Assembly: GCA_012295275.1 (NCBI GenBank) | Contig: CM022671.1 | Location: 9,136,858 to 9,200,857, forward strand | DNA from: Chrysomallon squamiferum | Taxonomy: Eukaryota; Mollusca; Gastropoda; Neomphalida; Peltospiridae | Direction: 5' to 3' | Length of the DNA stretch: 64,000 nucleotides | In this document: positions 62,931 to 64,000 of the stretch, piece by piece | How positions within the stretch are numbered: the stretch's first letter is position 1 | Layout: each line of letters begins with the position of its first letter | Position numbers and translations under genes: made by a program | The notes under the pieces: model-generated | What the model saw: only the letters and a program-made list of their open reading frames with translations | What the model was told of the DNA's origin: nothing | The model's database searches: none

Positions 62931-63704
62931 ACATACAGACACATAATTTTAAATAAAATTAGTGTTTTTGCCTGAAATGCATCAGACAGTGTAATTTCAA
63001 AATTGTTTAATTCAAGTAATTTTCAAAAATGATTGTCTTGAAAGCTTTTAGGTTTCCTTGGCATGACAGTAATATTTCCATTACTCTGGAAATAATTATG
63101 TAACATGCACTCAATAATAAGTACACAGCAAGTTTTAAACATAAACAGAAAGCTTTCTAAAAATGTCAGTATGTCTTTATTATCCTTTATTTTTTTATAA
63201 TTGCCATTTATTCTCTCTCTGTCACATTATACGCAAATGTTTGTGGTTTTTTGTTTTGTTTTTATTTCTTTTTAATTTTATACATTATCTGTTTATCTAT
63301 CCACAAACACACATATGTATATTAAGAATTGTTTTTAGCCTTATTTCCATATGTCACTGAATAAATGAATGAATATTTAAGTAACACTATTCTTACACAT
63401 TTTAGTATTTATTGTTATTATACATCACTGATATCATTAACATATGATAAAAAGGCAGAAATTTGCTACTTTCTCTTATCATTAAGATAGAACAATGATA
63501 TGAAGAAGACAATTTGTGTATTACCAAGGCTTACGTTAATCATTTTTAAGTAATGAATGTTTTATGAAGAAAGTACACAGCAGTTACTGATAAACTGACT
63601 TACACAGCAGTAGCTGGATCACAGAGTGTGTGACAGTTCACACTTCATGAGTTCAGAATAAATAGCAGGGATTATCAAGAAGATGACCATTTTAACATAA
63701 TCAT

Positions 63705-63878
63705 TCATTATTGTTGTTGTTACTGTTGTTATTGTTATTGTTATTATTATTATCATTGTTTTACAGTTATTATTATTAATTTTTAATATTTAATTGTTAC
63801 AATCACTATCATTATTACTGTTGTCATTATTATTACTACTGTTTAATTATCATTACCATAATTATATTTATTATCATA

Positions 63879-63926
<48 letters not shown>

Positions 63927-63930
63927 GTCT
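63705..63930. repeat. (ATT)n/(GTT)n microsatellite region
   Basis: GTT units, scattered ATT units, and a pure ATT run at about 63877-63926. They give a spurious Tyr-rich frame. Confidence 0.9.
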
Positions 63931-64000
63931 TCATCATAATAACTGTTGTTGTTACTATTCTTTACCTTTTGGCCTTATGTAACCCTAACATTAAAGTAGT

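Larger units (their letters stand above)
40952..64000. other. 23 kb without a recognised exon
   Basis: This is either a very large MON2 intron or intergenic DNA. I looked for the MON2 segment expected next upstream and saw none, although an exon of about 100 bases could be missed by eye. The stretch is AT-rich with many microsatellites, a 37-41-bp repeat (43600-43790), a 39-bp minisatellite (61860-62790) and an exact 46-bp direct repeat (55278-55323 and 57640-57685). The reading frames here (longest 111 codons at 59923-60258) show no family signature. Confidence 0.7.

Noticed and set aside
1-64000. CRISPR arrays, tRNA or rRNA genes, bacterial operon signals, viral or complete transposon genes
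   Set aside because: Tandem repeats here are contiguous without unique spacers; no cloverleaf, rRNA segment, reverse transcriptase, integrase or transposase motif was recognised in any listed frame.

Overview
This window is AT-rich animal nuclear DNA. It has spliced genes with GT-AG introns, no operons, and many microsatellites (AAT, CA, CATA, GAT, poly-A) and minisatellites. Gene content and protein sequence point to an invertebrate, most likely a lophotrochozoan such as a mollusc. That placement is an inference; nothing in the window fixes the species.

Three genes are recognised. (1) The 3' half of a synapsin gene lies on the + strand (about 467-10444): six constitutive-or-alternative steps of coding sequence ending in the conserved synapsin E domain, 233 codons plus stop. 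Its first exon is present as two alternative copies of exactly the same length (467-609 and 2509-2651). (2) The C-terminal half of a MON2 homologue (endosome/Golgi trafficking scaffold) lies on the - strand in 15 exons (40951 down to 18028). These sum to 2616 bases, 871 codons plus stop, with every junction in phase. (3) A single-coding-exon bZIP transcription factor of the PAR/CES-2-like type (29852-30559, +) is nested in antisense orientation inside the 12.2 kb MON2 intron between 23289 and 35505.

Layout: 1-10444 synapsin exons and introns; 10445-18027 gap between two convergent 3' ends, probably including long 3' UTRs; 18028-40951 MON2 with the nested bZIP gene and several GC-richer islands that may be its regulatory DNA; 40952-64000 about 23 kb with no exon I can recognise, either a very large MON2 intron or intergenic DNA. 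The N-terminal half of MON2 and the N-terminal part of synapsin are not seen in the window.

The most interesting observations are the synapsin mutually exclusive exon pair (both 143 nt; double inclusion or double skipping each give an early stop) and a 33-bp tandem repeat that puts four evenly spaced, in-frame 3' splice sites in front of the next synapsin exon. A third is an exact 46-bp direct repeat at 55278 and 57640. Functional statements about families come from general knowledge; no database search was possible.
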